A DNA stretch of 64,000 bases, from NCBI GenBank assembly GCA_024640985.1, contig JAHEDY010000002.1:66383-130382 (forward strand), written 5' to 3'. The first letter of the stretch is position 1. Each line of letters begins with the position of its first letter. The notes under the pieces were generated by a model. It was not told the origin of the DNA, did not search any database, and saw only the letters and a list, made by a program, of their open reading frames with translations. Position numbers and translations under genes: made by a program. This DNA is from Gammaproteobacteria bacterium. GTDB taxonomy: Bacteria; Pseudomonadota; Gammaproteobacteria; Pseudomonadales; Litorivicinaceae. Below are positions 45,246 through 56,640 of this stretch, in pieces.

Positions 45246-46034
45246 ATGAATACGTCTGATATCGCGAGAGACGCATGCCGTATCGGAGGCCTTAAGGCAC
45301 TCGAGTTTTTTAATCAGAGAGATCAGCTAACAATTGATCTGAAAGGTCCGCAAGACTACGTGAGCGAAGCAGACCGAACGGTCGAAAACGTGATGATTGA
45401 CTATCTCAAGCGGCATTTTCCAAACGATGGCTTTTTAGGTGAGGAATCGGTCGAGGTCAAAAATGAACGCCAATGGATCATTGATCCGATTGACGGCACC
45501 ACCAATTTCATTCGTGGTCTTCCATATTTCTGCACGACCTTAGCCTTGGTCGAACAGGAAACCGTACTGGGGGGCTGGATTTATGATCCAACACGCGATG
45601 AACTGTACGAGGCTAACCGAAGCAAAGGTGCCTTTTGCAACGGGGAAAGACTCAACCCGTCCTGGCGTGAGAGCTTTGCAACTGGTCTTGTAGGCATTTG
45701 CCACAGCTCCAAACTGACGGCTGACGAACTGGCCGGGCGAATCACTGGTGCACTGAAACGAGGCGCTATTCTCAGGCAACCGGGTGCTGCTGCATTGATG
45801 CTATGTGACTTGGCTTATGGTCGTCTCGATGTGCTATTCGACCAACATCTGAAGCCTTGGGATTCGATTGCTGGGCTTTTGATCGCCCATGAAGCAGGAG
45901 CTGTCGCCAGTGACTACCTCGCCTGTCCACAATGGCGGCAGACGCCTCAAATCACCTTTGCATCAGGACCCGAGATTTACCAAGAAGTGCTTGAGCTTTG
46001 GCCGGAAGTTCGGGATATAGCGCTGCTCTCTTAG
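45246..46034 (+). CDS. suhB: Inositol-1-monophosphatase family protein SuhB
   Basis: SuhB is a magnesium-dependent phosphatase-fold protein. In E. coli it also joins the antitermination complex that assists rRNA transcription. The 262-residue product has the metal sites EE in LGEESVE, DPIDGTTNFIRGLP and WDSIAGLLIAHEAGA. Length matches E. coli SuhB (267). GGGG lies about seven bases before the ATG. It is the only plus-strand gene between 38168 and 60079. Confidence 0.94.
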   Translation: MNTSDIARDACRIGGLKALEFFNQRDQLTIDLKGPQDYVSEADRTVENVMIDYLKRHFPNDGFLGEESVEVKNERQWIIDPIDGTTNFIRGLPYFCTTLALVEQETVLGGWIYDPTRDELYEANRSKGAFCNGERLNPSWRESFATGLVGICHSSKLTADELAGRITGALKRGAILRQPGAAALMLCDLAYGRLDVLFDQHLKPWDSIAGLLIAHEAGAVASDYLACPQWRQTPQITFASGPEIYQEVLELWPEVRDIALLS

Positions 46035-46044
46035 GTGGTCGCCC

Positions 46045-46743
46045 TCAGAATCCAACTGGTAGAAAGACGAAGGAGGCGGCTCCCCTTGCCACAGCATTGA
46101 GGGTCCTTTGATCTTTCTTGGCAAGTGCTGTCGCCAATGCATCCTGAAGGCCGATCATTTCACCCATGAGCTGAGAGTAAGACGCATTTAGAATCTCATC
46201 TTGAATGCCGTCGGCGTACAAATAGGGTTGTCCGATCGCATTGCGCTGTGACCTTAATAAGTAGGCTGCTGTTTCGAGATTACGCGCCGAGTTATAGACA
46301 AACTGAGGGGTCGGTAGATCATCGAGCAGCAAATATTCTCGCCGATGGTCGAATGCATGATTCACCATCGACTGCAGGCCAGCAACAAACGCATAGACGC
46401 GATCGCCTGCGAAGTCCTCGCGAAAGGCCATGCGCACTAACTCATCAGGCTTTGGATTTGCAAATTCCTGCAAGTTCAGCCGAGGCGCCTTCAATTGTTC
46501 CACCCGTACGTCAATACTTAAGCTTTTCGGCAATTGAATGGGATTTCGTCGGTATAATTTGATCAGCAGGAGGCTGAGGTTCTGGTCGAGTTCAGAGCGG
46601 ACCGCCTCCACGAAGAAGGCGGTGTCACTCTTCGCCAGATTTTTCACTTCTGGCGGTGCTTTGATCGGCACCGCGCAGGCAGTGAGCGATAGGCTTAAGA
46701 CAAACCCAATCGCTCGAACGGTTAGACTGATAACTCGGTTAAT
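46045..46743 (-). CDS. Probable lipoprotein with apparent ATT start codon
   Basis: The frame has no ATG, GTG or TTG that would give a complete protein: the first usual start, GTG 46671, cuts off a clear lipoprotein signal. Reading upstream in the same frame gives a 22-residue signal, ATT-AAC-CGA-GTT..., with basic residues, a hydrophobic core FVLSLSL and the lipobox LTAC, then [12 protein letters not shown] at 46743 has GGGTG about eight bases upstream and overlaps the htpG end by 22 bases, favouring coupled translation. The mature part (about 210 residues) is helical with no family I recognise. Starting at ATT the protein has 232 residues. A frameshift or wrong base at the start is the main alternative. 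Confidence 0.6.
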   Translation of the reverse strand: MNRVISLTVRAIGFVLSLSLTACAVPIKAPPEVKNLAKSDTAFFVEAVRSELDQNLSLLLIKLYRRNPIQLPKSLSIDVRVEQLKAPRLNLQEFANPKPDELVRMAFREDFAGDRVYAFVAGLQSMVNHAFDHRREYLLLDDLPTPQFVYNSARNLETAAYLLRSQRNAIGQPYLYADGIQDEILNASYSQLMGEMIGLQDALATALAKKDQRTLNAVARGAASFVFLPVGF

Positions 46744-48614
46744 AATGCATTCACCCGTTTGAGGTAACCAGGCGCATCATCAAGCTTCCCTTCGGCTCCA
46801 AGTTGCGCATGATCAAAGACCAGTCGAGCCAACTCCTTGAAGCGGCTCTCATCTGCCTCCGATTCTAACCGCATTAATAGACTATGGTCAGTGTTGATCT
46901 CAAGAATCGGCTTAGAAACTGGCATGGCCTGACCAGCAGCCTCCATGATCTGGCGCATTTGCGGCCCCATATCATGCTCGGTGAGCACCAAAACGGCCGC
47001 AGAATCGGTCAGGCGAACCGAGGGCTTGACGTCTTCAACTTGCTCTGTGAGCGCCTCTTTCATGCGCTTGATCAGCGCCTTATGCTCTTTCGACTCTTTC
47101 TTCTGCTCTTTCTTCTCGTCTTTCCCTTCGCCGGGAAGCTCGAGCCCATCGCGGGTCACATCCACAAATTGATGATCTTTATATTCCTGCAGATGACCCA
47201 TCAACCATTCATCGATGCGATCTGAAAGAACCAAGACCTCAATACCGCGCTTTTTAAAGGCTTCGAGGTAGGGCGAGCCCAACGCATTGGTATGAGATTC
47301 CGCCACCAGGTAGTAAATATCTTTCTGCCCATCGATCATTCGAGCGACGTAATCTTCAACACCAACAGTTTGCGCAGGCGTACTGGCGTGAGTCGATGCA
47401 AACCGCAACAGCTTGGTGATCCGCTCTTTGTTTTGGTGATCCTCAGCCGGGCCTTCTTTCAGGCACTCACCGAACATTTCCCAAAACTTCTGATACTTTT
47501 CCGAATCGTCTTTCGCAAGTTTCGCCAGCATATCGAGCGCACGACGAGTCACGGCCGACTTCATCGCTTCAACTCGAGCGTCTTTCTGAAGAATTTCGCG
47601 AGAAACGTTCAGGCTTAGATCTGAAGAATCCACAACCCCGCGAATAAATCGCAAATATAGCGGCAAGAATTCCTCCGCTCGATCCATGATGAATACGCGT
47701 TGTACATACAACTTCAGCCCACGTGGGCTCTCGCGATTCCAAAGATCATAGGGCGCACGTGCTGGAACATACAACAGACCGGTATATTCGCTCTTACCTT
47801 CGACCTTGTGGTGGCTCCAGGTCATTGGATCCTCAAAGTCGTGAGCGACGTGCTTATAAAACTCCGTATATTCTTCATCGGTAATCTCAGTCCGCGGACG
47901 TGTCCAGAGCGCTGTCGCTTGATTGACCTGGTCCCATTCAGACTTCGCCTCAGACTCATCATCCTTCTCGACGTCGTTTTTCAGATACACAGGAATCGAG
48001 ACATGATCCGAGTATTTGGTCACCAAATGACGGATCCGGTAGGTCTCGCCGAACTCGCTGGCATCTTCTTTCAGGGTGAGGCGGATCTCAGTACCACGCT
48101 CGGCTTTCTCGATGGTTTTAATCGTGTATTGACCGTCACCATCAGAGGACCACTCCACCGCATCTGCCGCATCATTACCGGCCCGGCGCGTCCTAACGAC
48201 AACACGATCAGCAACAATAAACGCTGAATAGAATCCAACACCAAATTGCCCAATTAAGTTGGCATCTTGTTTTGAATCACCGGATAAATTCTTAATGAAC
48301 TCGGCAGTCCCAGATTTTGCGATGGTTCCGAGATTCGAAATCACATCTTCGCGTGTCATTCCGATTCCGTTATCGCCAATCACCAGCTCTTTACTCTCTG
48401 GGTCAACCGAAATACGAACACTCATTTCGGCATCGGTTTCCATGAGATCTGGAGCATCCAACGCCAAAAAACGCAGCTTATCGCAAGCATCGTTGGCGTT
48501 CGAAATTAACTCTCGCAAAAAGATTTCACGGTTTGAATACAGGGAATGCACCATCAGGTGCAGCAGTTGTTTGACTTCCGTTTGGAATCCTAAGGTTTCT
48601 TCGTTTGCAGTCAT
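46722..48614 (-). CDS. htpG: Chaperone HtpG (Hsp90)
   Basis: HtpG is the bacterial Hsp90. The 630-residue protein has the GHKL ATPase site: [15 protein letters not shown] (catalytic Glu and Asn), [23 protein letters not shown] and [11 protein letters not shown], then the middle and dimerisation domains with an acidic/lysine-rich linker ([15 protein letters not shown]). I start at ATG 48614, giving the family-typical [20 protein letters not shown] directly precedes it. An upstream ATG at 48638 adds eight residues and lacks a ribosome site. It lies downstream of the sucD terminator and ends inside the lipoprotein start region. Confidence 0.96.
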   Translation of the reverse strand: MTANEETLGFQTEVKQLLHLMVHSLYSNREIFLRELISNANDACDKLRFLALDAPDLMETDAEMSVRISVDPESKELVIGDNGIGMTREDVISNLGTIAKSGTAEFIKNLSGDSKQDANLIGQFGVGFYSAFIVADRVVVRTRRAGNDAADAVEWSSDGDGQYTIKTIEKAERGTEIRLTLKEDASEFGETYRIRHLVTKYSDHVSIPVYLKNDVEKDDESEAKSEWDQVNQATALWTRPRTEITDEEYTEFYKHVAHDFEDPMTWSHHKVEGKSEYTGLLYVPARAPYDLWNRESPRGLKLYVQRVFIMDRAEEFLPLYLRFIRGVVDSSDLSLNVSREILQKDARVEAMKSAVTRRALDMLAKLAKDDSEKYQKFWEMFGECLKEGPAEDHQNKERITKLLRFASTHASTPAQTVGVEDYVARMIDGQKDIYYLVAESHTNALGSPYLEAFKKRGIEVLVLSDRIDEWLMGHLQEYKDHQFVDVTRDGLELPGEGKDEKKEQKKESKEHKALIKRMKEALTEQVEDVKPSVRLTDSAAVLVLTEHDMGPQMRQIMEAAGQAMPVSKPILEINTDHSLLMRLESEADESRFKELARLVFDHAQLGAEGKLDDAPGYLKRVNALLTELSV

Positions 48615-48686
48615 CTTCCTAATCACTGTTTGGGTCATGAATGAGTGTTGGTTAAATTGGGACGTTTTTCGAAAATCCAAGATCAA

Positions 48687-48719
48687 AAAAGCCCCGAGGG
48701 ATTCTCCCGCGGGGCTTTT
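48687..48719 (-). terminator. Rho-independent terminator after sucD
   Basis: Minus-strand stem AAAAGCCCCG/CGGGGCTTTT with a short inner GGG/CCC stem and a T run (TTTTTT). It lies 33 bases past the sucD stop and ends the long sdh-suc transcript before htpG. The plus-strand version has a shorter T run. Confidence 0.9.
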
Positions 48720-48751
48720 CGTATTCATCGATCAATGATCGGAATCACAGA

Positions 48752-49624
48752 TTACCAACCAGTCGCTTCTTTCAACGTCGAACCGATTTCAGCAAGATTT
48801 CGAGTCACCTTCACACCGGCGGCCTCGAGTGCTGCAAATTTCTCAGCAGCCGTCCCTTTGCCTCCAGAAATGATTGCTCCCGCATGACCCATCCGCTTTC
48901 CAGCAGGTGCCGTAACCCCAGCGATATAGCTCACGACGGGCTTGGTGACATGATTCTTGATAAATTCAGCAGCCTCTTCTTCCGCTGTTCCACCAATTTC
49001 GCCGATCATGACGATTGCTTCTGTCTCAGGGTCTTCCTGGAAACGCGCCAGAATATCGATGAAATTGGACCCTGGGATCGGATCACCACCAATACCGACG
49101 CAAGTCGACTGGCCAAAGCCCATGTCTGTCGTTTGTTTGACCGCTTCATAGGTCAGGGTTCCTGAGCGAGAAACGATACCGACTCGGCCTTTCTTGTGAA
49201 TGTGGCCGGGCATGATCCCAATCTTACATTCATCTGGCGTAATCACCCCTGGGCAATTCGGTCCAATCAAAACCACATCAGCATTATCGCAGGCGACTTT
49301 GCACTTCAACATATCCAAAGTCGGCACGCCTTCAGTGATACAAACGATGATTTGGATTCCCGCATCCAGCGCTTCCATGATGGAATCCATCACAAAAGGT
49401 GCTGGCACATAGATCACAGAGGCATCAGCCCCTGTTGCTCGTACAGCATCAGCCACAGTATTGAATACAGGCAGTCCCAGATGCTCAGTGCCGCCCTTTC
49501 CAGGCGTCACACCGCCGACCATTTTGGTCCCGTAAGCAATGGCCTGTTCTGAATGAAAGGTCCCATTTTTCCCAGTAAATCCCTGGCAAATCACTTTGGT
49601 GTTTTTGTTGATCAGGATACTCAT
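48752..49624 (-). CDS. sucD: Succinyl-CoA synthetase alpha subunit
   Basis: With SucC this enzyme makes ATP or GTP from succinyl-CoA in the TCA cycle. The 290-residue protein has the CoA-binding Rossmann start ([19 protein letters not shown]), [20 protein letters not shown] and the phosphorylated histidine H247 in [16 protein letters not shown], one residue off E. coli H246. Overlaps sucC by 4 bases (ATGA). Last gene of the nine-gene sdh-suc run, followed by a terminator. Confidence 0.97.
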   Translation of the reverse strand: MSILINKNTKVICQGFTGKNGTFHSEQAIAYGTKMVGGVTPGKGGTEHLGLPVFNTVADAVRATGADASVIYVPAPFVMDSIMEALDAGIQIIVCITEGVPTLDMLKCKVACDNADVVLIGPNCPGVITPDECKIGIMPGHIHKKGRVGIVSRSGTLTYEAVKQTTDMGFGQSTCVGIGGDPIPGSNFIDILARFQEDPETEAIVMIGEIGGTAEEEAAEFIKNHVTKPVVSYIAGVTAPAGKRMGHAGAIISGGKGTAAEKFAALEAAGVKVTRNLAEIGSTLKEATGW

Positions 49625-50790
49625 GCGACACCTCCTGCTGCTGCAACCACTTTTTGGGCCGCATCAGTCAGACTTTCACCGGCAATAATATTTAGATCCG
49701 ATTGACTCAAAATCTCCGCGCCTTTATCCGCGCTATTCCCTTCCAGGCGAACGACCACAGGGACTTCAACACCGACTTCTTCAACAGCACCAATGATACC
49801 TTCAGCGATCATGTCGCAACGGACGATCCCACCAAAAATATTCACGAACACGGCTTTCACATTGGCGTCAGACAGGATGATCTTGAAGGCTTCGGCAACA
49901 CGTTCTTTGGTTGCACCACCACCTACATCAAGGAAGTTCGCAGGTGACCCGCCGTGTAGCTTCACGGTGTCCATTGTGCCCATCGCGAGACCTGCACCGT
50001 TGACCATGCAACCAATGTTGCCGTCAAGCGCGACATAGTTTAGTTCCCATTTCGCGGCTTGTGCTTCACGCTCATCTTCCTGCGAAGGATCATGCATCGC
50101 ACCCAGTTCGGGGTGACGATACATCGCATTGGAATCAACCACGACTTTAGCATCCAAGCAATGCAAATTTCCTTCATCAGTAATGACCAGCGGATTGACT
50201 TCAATCAACGCCACATCTTTTTCATCAAATAGCTTCGCTAAGCCCATGAAAATTTGAGTAAATTGCTTAAGCTGGGTTGCATTTAAACCTAACTTGAAGC
50301 CCATCTGACGCGCCTGATAAGGCTGCGGGCCCACCAAGGGGTCAATCGCTGCTTTGAGGATTTTTTCAGGGGTCTCTTCAGCGACCTTTTCAATCTCAAC
50401 GCCGCCTTCTGTCGATGCCATAAAGACGATGCGACGCGTCGAACGGTCAACAACAGCGCCCAAATACAGCTCGTTTGCGATATCTGTGCAAGACTCGATT
50501 AAGATTTTTGAAACAGGCTGTCCATGCGCATCTGTTTGATAGGTTACCAAGCGGGTGCCAATCAGACGATCACAGAACTCGCGGATCTCCGCCTCTGTTT
50601 TCACTAATTTTACGCCACCGGCCTTACCACGGCCACCTGCGTGCACCTGGGCTTTCACCACCCACATGTCACCACCAATTTGTTTTGCTGCGGCAAGAAC
50701 TTCGTCCGTGGTATCGCACGCCACGCCAGATGAAACTGGCAAACCGTACTCACGGAATAAAGCTTTACCCTGATATTCGTGAAGATTCAT
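49621..50790 (-). CDS. sucC: Succinyl-CoA synthetase beta subunit
   Basis: The beta subunit binds ADP or GDP and succinate. The 389-residue ATP-grasp protein (E. coli 388) has [19 protein letters not shown], the nucleotide-binding [24 protein letters not shown] and [11 protein letters not shown], and the CoA-side block [16 protein letters not shown] coupling with sucD. A 99-base gap with a hairpin separates it from lpd. Confidence 0.97.
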   Translation of the reverse strand: MNLHEYQGKALFREYGLPVSSGVACDTTDEVLAAAKQIGGDMWVVKAQVHAGGRGKAGGVKLVKTEAEIREFCDRLIGTRLVTYQTDAHGQPVSKILIESCTDIANELYLGAVVDRSTRRIVFMASTEGGVEIEKVAEETPEKILKAAIDPLVGPQPYQARQMGFKLGLNATQLKQFTQIFMGLAKLFDEKDVALIEVNPLVITDEGNLHCLDAKVVVDSNAMYRHPELGAMHDPSQEDEREAQAAKWELNYVALDGNIGCMVNGAGLAMGTMDTVKLHGGSPANFLDVGGGATKERVAEAFKIILSDANVKAVFVNIFGGIVRCDMIAEGIIGAVEEVGVEVPVVVRLEGNSADKGAEILSQSDLNIIAGESLTDAAQKVVAAAGGVA

Positions 50791-50826
50791 ACCCTTTACG
50801 TCACTTATTTCTCAGGTCAATAGAAA

Positions 50827-50843
50827 GCCGACTTGTGGTCGGC
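50827..50843 (-). other. Intercistronic hairpin between lpd and sucC
   Basis: Minus-strand stem GCCGAC/GTCGGC with loop CACAA, followed by TTTCTATT. The T run is weak, so it may be a partial terminator or a processing or stability element that tunes sucCD against the upstream dehydrogenase genes. Confidence 0.5.
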
Positions 50844-50889
50844 CGCTTAGCAATACAGAGCATCAGCGGTACTGAGGCCCTGCTCACGA

Positions 50890-52341
<1,452 letters not shown>

Positions 52342-53550
52342 TTACACGTCCAGTAGCATACGCGCTGGATCTTCCAGCATGTCTTTGATGGCCACCAAGA
52401 ATTGAACAGCATCTTTACCGTCAATCATGCGGTGGTCATACGAAAGCGCCAAATACATCATTGGCAAGATGACCACTTGACCATTGACCGCCATGGGGCG
52501 CTCTTGAATCTTGTGCATGCCTAAAATTGCGGTTTGTGGTGGGTTTAAAATGGGCGTCGAAAGTAATGAACCAAAGACGCCACCGTTAGTGATCGTAAAG
52601 GTACCGCCGGTCATGTCTTCGATCGCGAGCTTTCCGTTTTTCGCGGCCACGGCATAATCCTTGATACCACCTTCGACTTCCGCAATCGACATCCGATCAC
52701 AATCGCGAAGCACAGGAACCACAAGACCTCGCTCGGTCGACACGGCTACACCAATATCAAAGTAGCCGTGATACACCATGTCATTACCATCGATGGATGC
52801 GTTGACTGCTGGAAAACGCTTCAACGCCTCGGCTGCTGCCTTGACAAAAAATCCCATAAATCCGAGACGAGTCCCATTGTGCGTCTTCTCAAACAAGTCT
52901 TTGTATTGCTTACGAAGCTCCATCAATGGACCCATATTGACTTCATTAAAGGTCGTCAACATGGCTGAATTATGTTGCGCATCAAGCAAACGTTTGGCGA
53001 TGGTGGCGCGAAGGCGCGTCATTGGAACACGCTTCTCAATCCGCTCACCGGTTAATACGGGAGCAGCAGGTTTCGCTGGTGCTGATGGAGCGGCCGCGGT
53101 GGCACTCGGAGCAGTCGACGCACTTAGGGCATTCTGAACATCTTCCTTCAGAATCCGTCCATCTTTCCCAGTTCCTTTCACATTCGAGAGATCGATGTTG
53201 TTTTCTTCAGCCAACTTCTTTGCAGCCGGATTTGCTGCCAATGCAGTATCGGTTGAAGTCGCAGCAGGTGTCGATTCAACCTGTACCGCTGCAGCCGGGG
53301 CGCTAGCAACAGCACCGGCTTCAATTTTGCCAATCAGCTCCTGTGACAAAACGACATCACCTTCCTGCTTCATCACTTCTGTCAACACACCATCTTCGGT
53401 GGCGACGACTTCCAAAACAGTCTTATCCGTTTCAATATCAACGATCAGCTCGTCCCGGCTCACTGATTCACCAACCTGCTTATGCCAAGTTGCGATCGAA
53501 CCTTCTTCGACTGATTCTGGGAATTGGGGAGCTTTAATTTCAATTGCCAT
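52342..53550 (-). CDS. sucB: Dihydrolipoyllysine succinyltransferase (E2 of 2-oxoglutarate dehydrogenase)
   Basis: SucB is the core of the complex and transfers succinyl to CoA. The 402-residue protein has one lipoyl domain with K43 ([11 protein letters not shown]), an Ala/Pro/Thr-rich linker, a peripheral-subunit-binding domain at about 105-140, a second linker and the catalytic domain with H373 and D377 in [13 protein letters not shown]. Length matches E. coli SucB (405). Twelve bases upstream of lpd and 33 bases downstream of sucA. Confidence 0.97.
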   Translation of the reverse strand: MAIEIKAPQFPESVEEGSIATWHKQVGESVSRDELIVDIETDKTVLEVVATEDGVLTEVMKQEGDVVLSQELIGKIEAGAVASAPAAAVQVESTPAATSTDTALAANPAAKKLAEENNIDLSNVKGTGKDGRILKEDVQNALSASTAPSATAAAPSAPAKPAAPVLTGERIEKRVPMTRLRATIAKRLLDAQHNSAMLTTFNEVNMGPLMELRKQYKDLFEKTHNGTRLGFMGFFVKAAAEALKRFPAVNASIDGNDMVYHGYFDIGVAVSTERGLVVPVLRDCDRMSIAEVEGGIKDYAVAAKNGKLAIEDMTGGTFTITNGGVFGSLLSTPILNPPQTAILGMHKIQERPMAVNGQVVILPMMYLALSYDHRMIDGKDAVQFLVAIKDMLEDPARMLLDV

Positions 53551-53583
53551 TGTGTTTCCTTAACGAGTCACTTGTGGTGACGA

Positions 53584-56415
53584 TTACCCTTCCAGTGCGT
53601 CCTGTATTAATGCTTGTTGTTGAGAGACATGCAAAGCCATATAGCCAGCCGCAGGCGTTGCCGCAGCTGGACGTCCTGCGTAGCGCAGAAATTTATTCGG
53701 TAGATGCCGCCACATGGCATTTAGCATGTGGTGTTGGCTCTGGAACCAAGCACCCTGGTTCATTGGTTCTTCCTGACACCAAACTATCTCTTCCACGTTG
53801 ACGTAGGGCGCAAGCGCCTCGACCAAGTCATCTTCGGGGAACGGATAGAGTTGTTCGACGCGCAAAATGGCGCGATCCTCGATGCCTTGTTCAATCCGAT
53901 AGGCTTCTAAATCGTAGTAGACCTTTCCGGAGCACAGAATGACCTTCTTCACATTCTGTGGATCCAGGCCGCCGACATCTGGCATCACCGTTTGGAATTT
54001 TCCATTGGCCAGCTCTTCGAGTGTTGAGACCGCTTCCTTTTTGCGTAGGAGAGATTTTGGACTCATCACGATCAATGGCTTGCGCAAGGGACGGATTGCC
54101 TGACGCCTTAACATGTGGAACACCTGCGCTGGTGTGGACGGCACACAAACTTGAACATTGTTTTCCGCACACAACTGCAGGAAGCGCTCCAGTCGTGCTG
54201 AACTATGCTCCGGCCCCTGACCTTCATAACCATGAGGTAATAGCATGGTCAAACCACACAAACGTCCCCATTTAAGTTCACCTGAGGTAATAAACTGATC
54301 AATCACTACCTGAGCACCGTTGGCAAAATCACCAAACTGCGCTTCCCAAATCGTCAAGCGTCGTGGTTCTGTGGTTGCATAACCGTATTCAAACGCCAAA
54401 ACCGCTTCTTCGGACAAAAACGAATCGTAGAGTTCAAAACGCGGTTGCTCGTCTGCGATATGCTGAAGTGGCGTGTAAGATTCGCCGGTTTTTTGGTCGT
54501 GCAGCGTAGCCTGCCGATGAGAGAAGGTTCCGCGCCCCACGTCTTGTCCTGTAAAGCGAACGCCAACGTTTTGATCAAGCAAAGTCGCGTACGCTAGGGT
54601 TTCTGCAAAACCCCAATTACAAGGCAATGCGCCTGCGGCCATTTTCCGTCGGTCGTCATAGGTTTTCTCAACCTGCTTTTGCATCACAAAGCCGGTGGGC
54701 ACTGTGTTGATTTGCTGTCCAAGCTCTTGAAGGCGCTTCATCGGGAAGCTCGTATCGTGATCGGCAGTCCATTCGTGCCCCAAATAAGGAGTCCAATCCA
54801 CAAACAGCTTGCTGTCGGGCTCACGGACTAAGCTTTTCACGACTGGCTCACCAGCCTCCAGCGCAGAACGGTAACCTTCTTCCATGGCTTTGACTTCAGC
54901 ATCCGAGAGCACGCCTTCAGAGACCAGTTGGGCCGCATATAGCGTCCGCGTGGTCTTCTGCTGCTTGATTTGAGCGTACATTAACGGCTGTGTTGTACTG
55001 GGCTCGTCCGCCTCGTTATGACCGCGACGACGGTAGCAAATCAAATCGATCACGATGTCCTTTTTGAACTCATACCGATAGTCCATCGCTAATTGCGTCA
55101 CAAAATTGACCGCTTCGATGTCATCCGCATTGACGTGAAAGATGGGTGCCTGAACCATTTTCGCCACATCGGTATGGTACTCAGTTGAGCGAGAGTCCTC
55201 ACGGCGAGAGGTGGTAAAACCAACCTGGTTGTTCACAACGATGTGCAGAGTTCCGCCGGTCTTGTACGCCCGTGTCTGAGACATCTGGAATGTCTCCATC
55301 ACGACACCTTGTCCAGCGAAGGCTGCATCGCCATGAATTGAGATCGGGACGACTCGGTCACCTGACGGATCACTCCGACGATCCTGTCGCGCTCGCACGC
55401 TACCCTCGACAACAGGGGACACGATCTCAAGATGTGAAGGATTAAACGCCATTGCGAGGTGGACTTCACCGCCTGGGGTCGCAATGTTCGAACTAAAGCC
55501 CTGATGATATTTGACATCACCGTGATGATCGAAGGTTGCTTTACCGTCAAATTCGTCAAATAAGTCTTGTGGATTTTTACCCAACGTATTGACCAACAGA
55601 TTCAGGCGACCTCGATGTGCCATCCCGATTACCACTTCTTTGGCGCCATGTGATCCAGCACGCTGGATCAGTTCATCGACGCAAGGCACCAAAGACTCAC
55701 CACCTTCAAGGCCGAAACGCTTGGTTCCTGGGTAACGAGACTGCAGATACTTTTCAAGACCTTCAGCTGCTGTTAGCCGCTCCAGAAGGTGAGTTTTGAT
55801 TTCCGTCGGAAACTCAGGCTTACCCATGACGCCTTCTAAGCGATTTTGTAACCACAGGCGTTCTTCTGTATCGACAATATGCATGTACTCAGCGCCGACT
55901 GATCCGCAATAGGTTTTCTCTAAGGCGCCAATAATGTCCGAAAGCTTACCTTCAGGCATGCTGAAATTCTGCATGCCAATCTGAAATACAGTATCCAAAT
56001 CAGCCGCTGATAGATCATGGAATCCGAGTTCTAAATCCGGAACCTGCTCGCGTTCCATCAAGCCAAGAGGATCCAGCGTTGCCCGCTGATGACCCCGAAT
56101 CCGATACGCGTTAATGAGCCGCTGCACCTGGACTTGTTTCCGATCGAAATCGGATGACACTGAACCGCTTCCAGCAGATACCGAGCGATTCCGGTCCTTG
56201 CCGAGGAGTAAAAACTGTTCCTGGATGGTGGAATGCGGCACGTCACCAGCAATTGCTCCTTCCACGCGGGGCAGAGAATCGAAGTATTGCCGCCACTCGT
56301 TAGGAACGCTATTGGGATTGGATAAATATTGCTCGTAAAGTTCGTCGAGATAATAAAGATTGCCACCCGCAAGATGCGAGGAATTCAGGCTTTGCTCCAT
56401 TGAGCCTTCAGACAT
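53584..56415 (-). CDS. sucA: 2-oxoglutarate dehydrogenase E1 component
   Basis: SucA decarboxylates 2-oxoglutarate with thiamine diphosphate. The 943-residue protein (E. coli 933) has the short N-terminal E2-binding helix (LDELYEQYLSNPNSVPNEWRQYF), HRGRLN, the ThDP/Mg site GDAAFAGQG with a following NNQVGFTTS, and C-terminal VWCQEEPMNQGAW. ATG 56415 with AGGAG seven bases upstream is preferred; an ATG-less extension upstream to 56448 has no ribosome site. It follows a 217-base gap from sdhB that holds a small ORF and several inverted repeats. Confidence 0.97.
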   Translation of the reverse strand: MSEGSMEQSLNSSHLAGGNLYYLDELYEQYLSNPNSVPNEWRQYFDSLPRVEGAIAGDVPHSTIQEQFLLLGKDRNRSVSAGSGSVSSDFDRKQVQVQRLINAYRIRGHQRATLDPLGLMEREQVPDLELGFHDLSAADLDTVFQIGMQNFSMPEGKLSDIIGALEKTYCGSVGAEYMHIVDTEERLWLQNRLEGVMGKPEFPTEIKTHLLERLTAAEGLEKYLQSRYPGTKRFGLEGGESLVPCVDELIQRAGSHGAKEVVIGMAHRGRLNLLVNTLGKNPQDLFDEFDGKATFDHHGDVKYHQGFSSNIATPGGEVHLAMAFNPSHLEIVSPVVEGSVRARQDRRSDPSGDRVVPISIHGDAAFAGQGVVMETFQMSQTRAYKTGGTLHIVVNNQVGFTTSRREDSRSTEYHTDVAKMVQAPIFHVNADDIEAVNFVTQLAMDYRYEFKKDIVIDLICYRRRGHNEADEPSTTQPLMYAQIKQQKTTRTLYAAQLVSEGVLSDAEVKAMEEGYRSALEAGEPVVKSLVREPDSKLFVDWTPYLGHEWTADHDTSFPMKRLQELGQQINTVPTGFVMQKQVEKTYDDRRKMAAGALPCNWGFAETLAYATLLDQNVGVRFTGQDVGRGTFSHRQATLHDQKTGESYTPLQHIADEQPRFELYDSFLSEEAVLAFEYGYATTEPRRLTIWEAQFGDFANGAQVVIDQFITSGELKWGRLCGLTMLLPHGYEGQGPEHSSARLERFLQLCAENNVQVCVPSTPAQVFHMLRRQAIRPLRKPLIVMSPKSLLRKKEAVSTLEELANGKFQTVMPDVGGLDPQNVKKVILCSGKVYYDLEAYRIEQGIEDRAILRVEQLYPFPEDDLVEALAPYVNVEEIVWCQEEPMNQGAWFQSQHHMLNAMWRHLPNKFLRYAGRPAAATPAAGYMALHVSQQQALIQDALEG

Positions 56416-56444
56416 TGATGTACTCCTCTTCACCGAAGCTCGTC

Positions 56445-56513
56445 TCAACGTCGTCTTGGCGTGACCTTAGGGCCATTCTTTTCCATTTCGGCGTAAGCCT
56501 CGGTCATCATCAT
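56445..56513 (-). CDS. Possible 22-codon small ORF between sdhB and sucA
   Basis: ATG 56513 is preceded by GGAAGG (56524-56519) at five bases, a good ribosome site. The frame runs MMMTEAYAEMEKNG then PKVTPRRR and stops at TGA 56447-56445, 29 bases before the sucA ATG. The sequence is acidic at the front and basic at the end, not like random code. It is in a different frame from sucA. It may be a small protein or leader peptide; without comparison I cannot tell it from chance. Confidence 0.35.
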   Translation of the reverse strand: MMMTEAYAEMEKNGPKVTPRRR

Positions 56514-56529
56514 TATGACCTTCCAAATC

Positions 56530-56561
56530 AACATACTCAGAGGATTGTGACTGAGTATGTT
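56530..56561. repeat. Perfect 11-bp inverted repeat upstream of sucA
   Basis: AACATACTCAG (56530-56540) and CTGAGTATGTT (56551-56561) are exact inverted arms around a 10-base spacer. There is no T run on either strand, so it is not a simple terminator. It lies just upstream (minus strand) of the small ORF's ribosome site, a good place for a dimeric regulator or an RNA switch. Confidence 0.6.
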
Positions 56562-56599
56562 AAAACGGCACTTCCTGGGTCACAGAAAGCGCCGCTATT

Positions 56600-56640
56600 G
56601 TGCGCGTCTCGCGCACACAAGCCAACCTAGACTTAGGTTG
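56600..56640 (-). repeat. Two adjacent hairpins at the sdhB 3' end
   Basis: CAACCTA/TAGGTTG (56640-56623, 4-base loop) includes the sdhB stop, and GTGCGCG/CGCGCAC (56616-56600, 3-base loop) follows six bases later. Neither has a T run. They could mark an mRNA processing or stability boundary between sdh and suc messages. Confidence 0.5.

Noticed and set aside
47700..48738. Two long plus-strand frames (175 and 159 codons) opposite htpG
   Set aside because: They follow the codon pattern of htpG on the other strand and show no recognisable domain or start signal.
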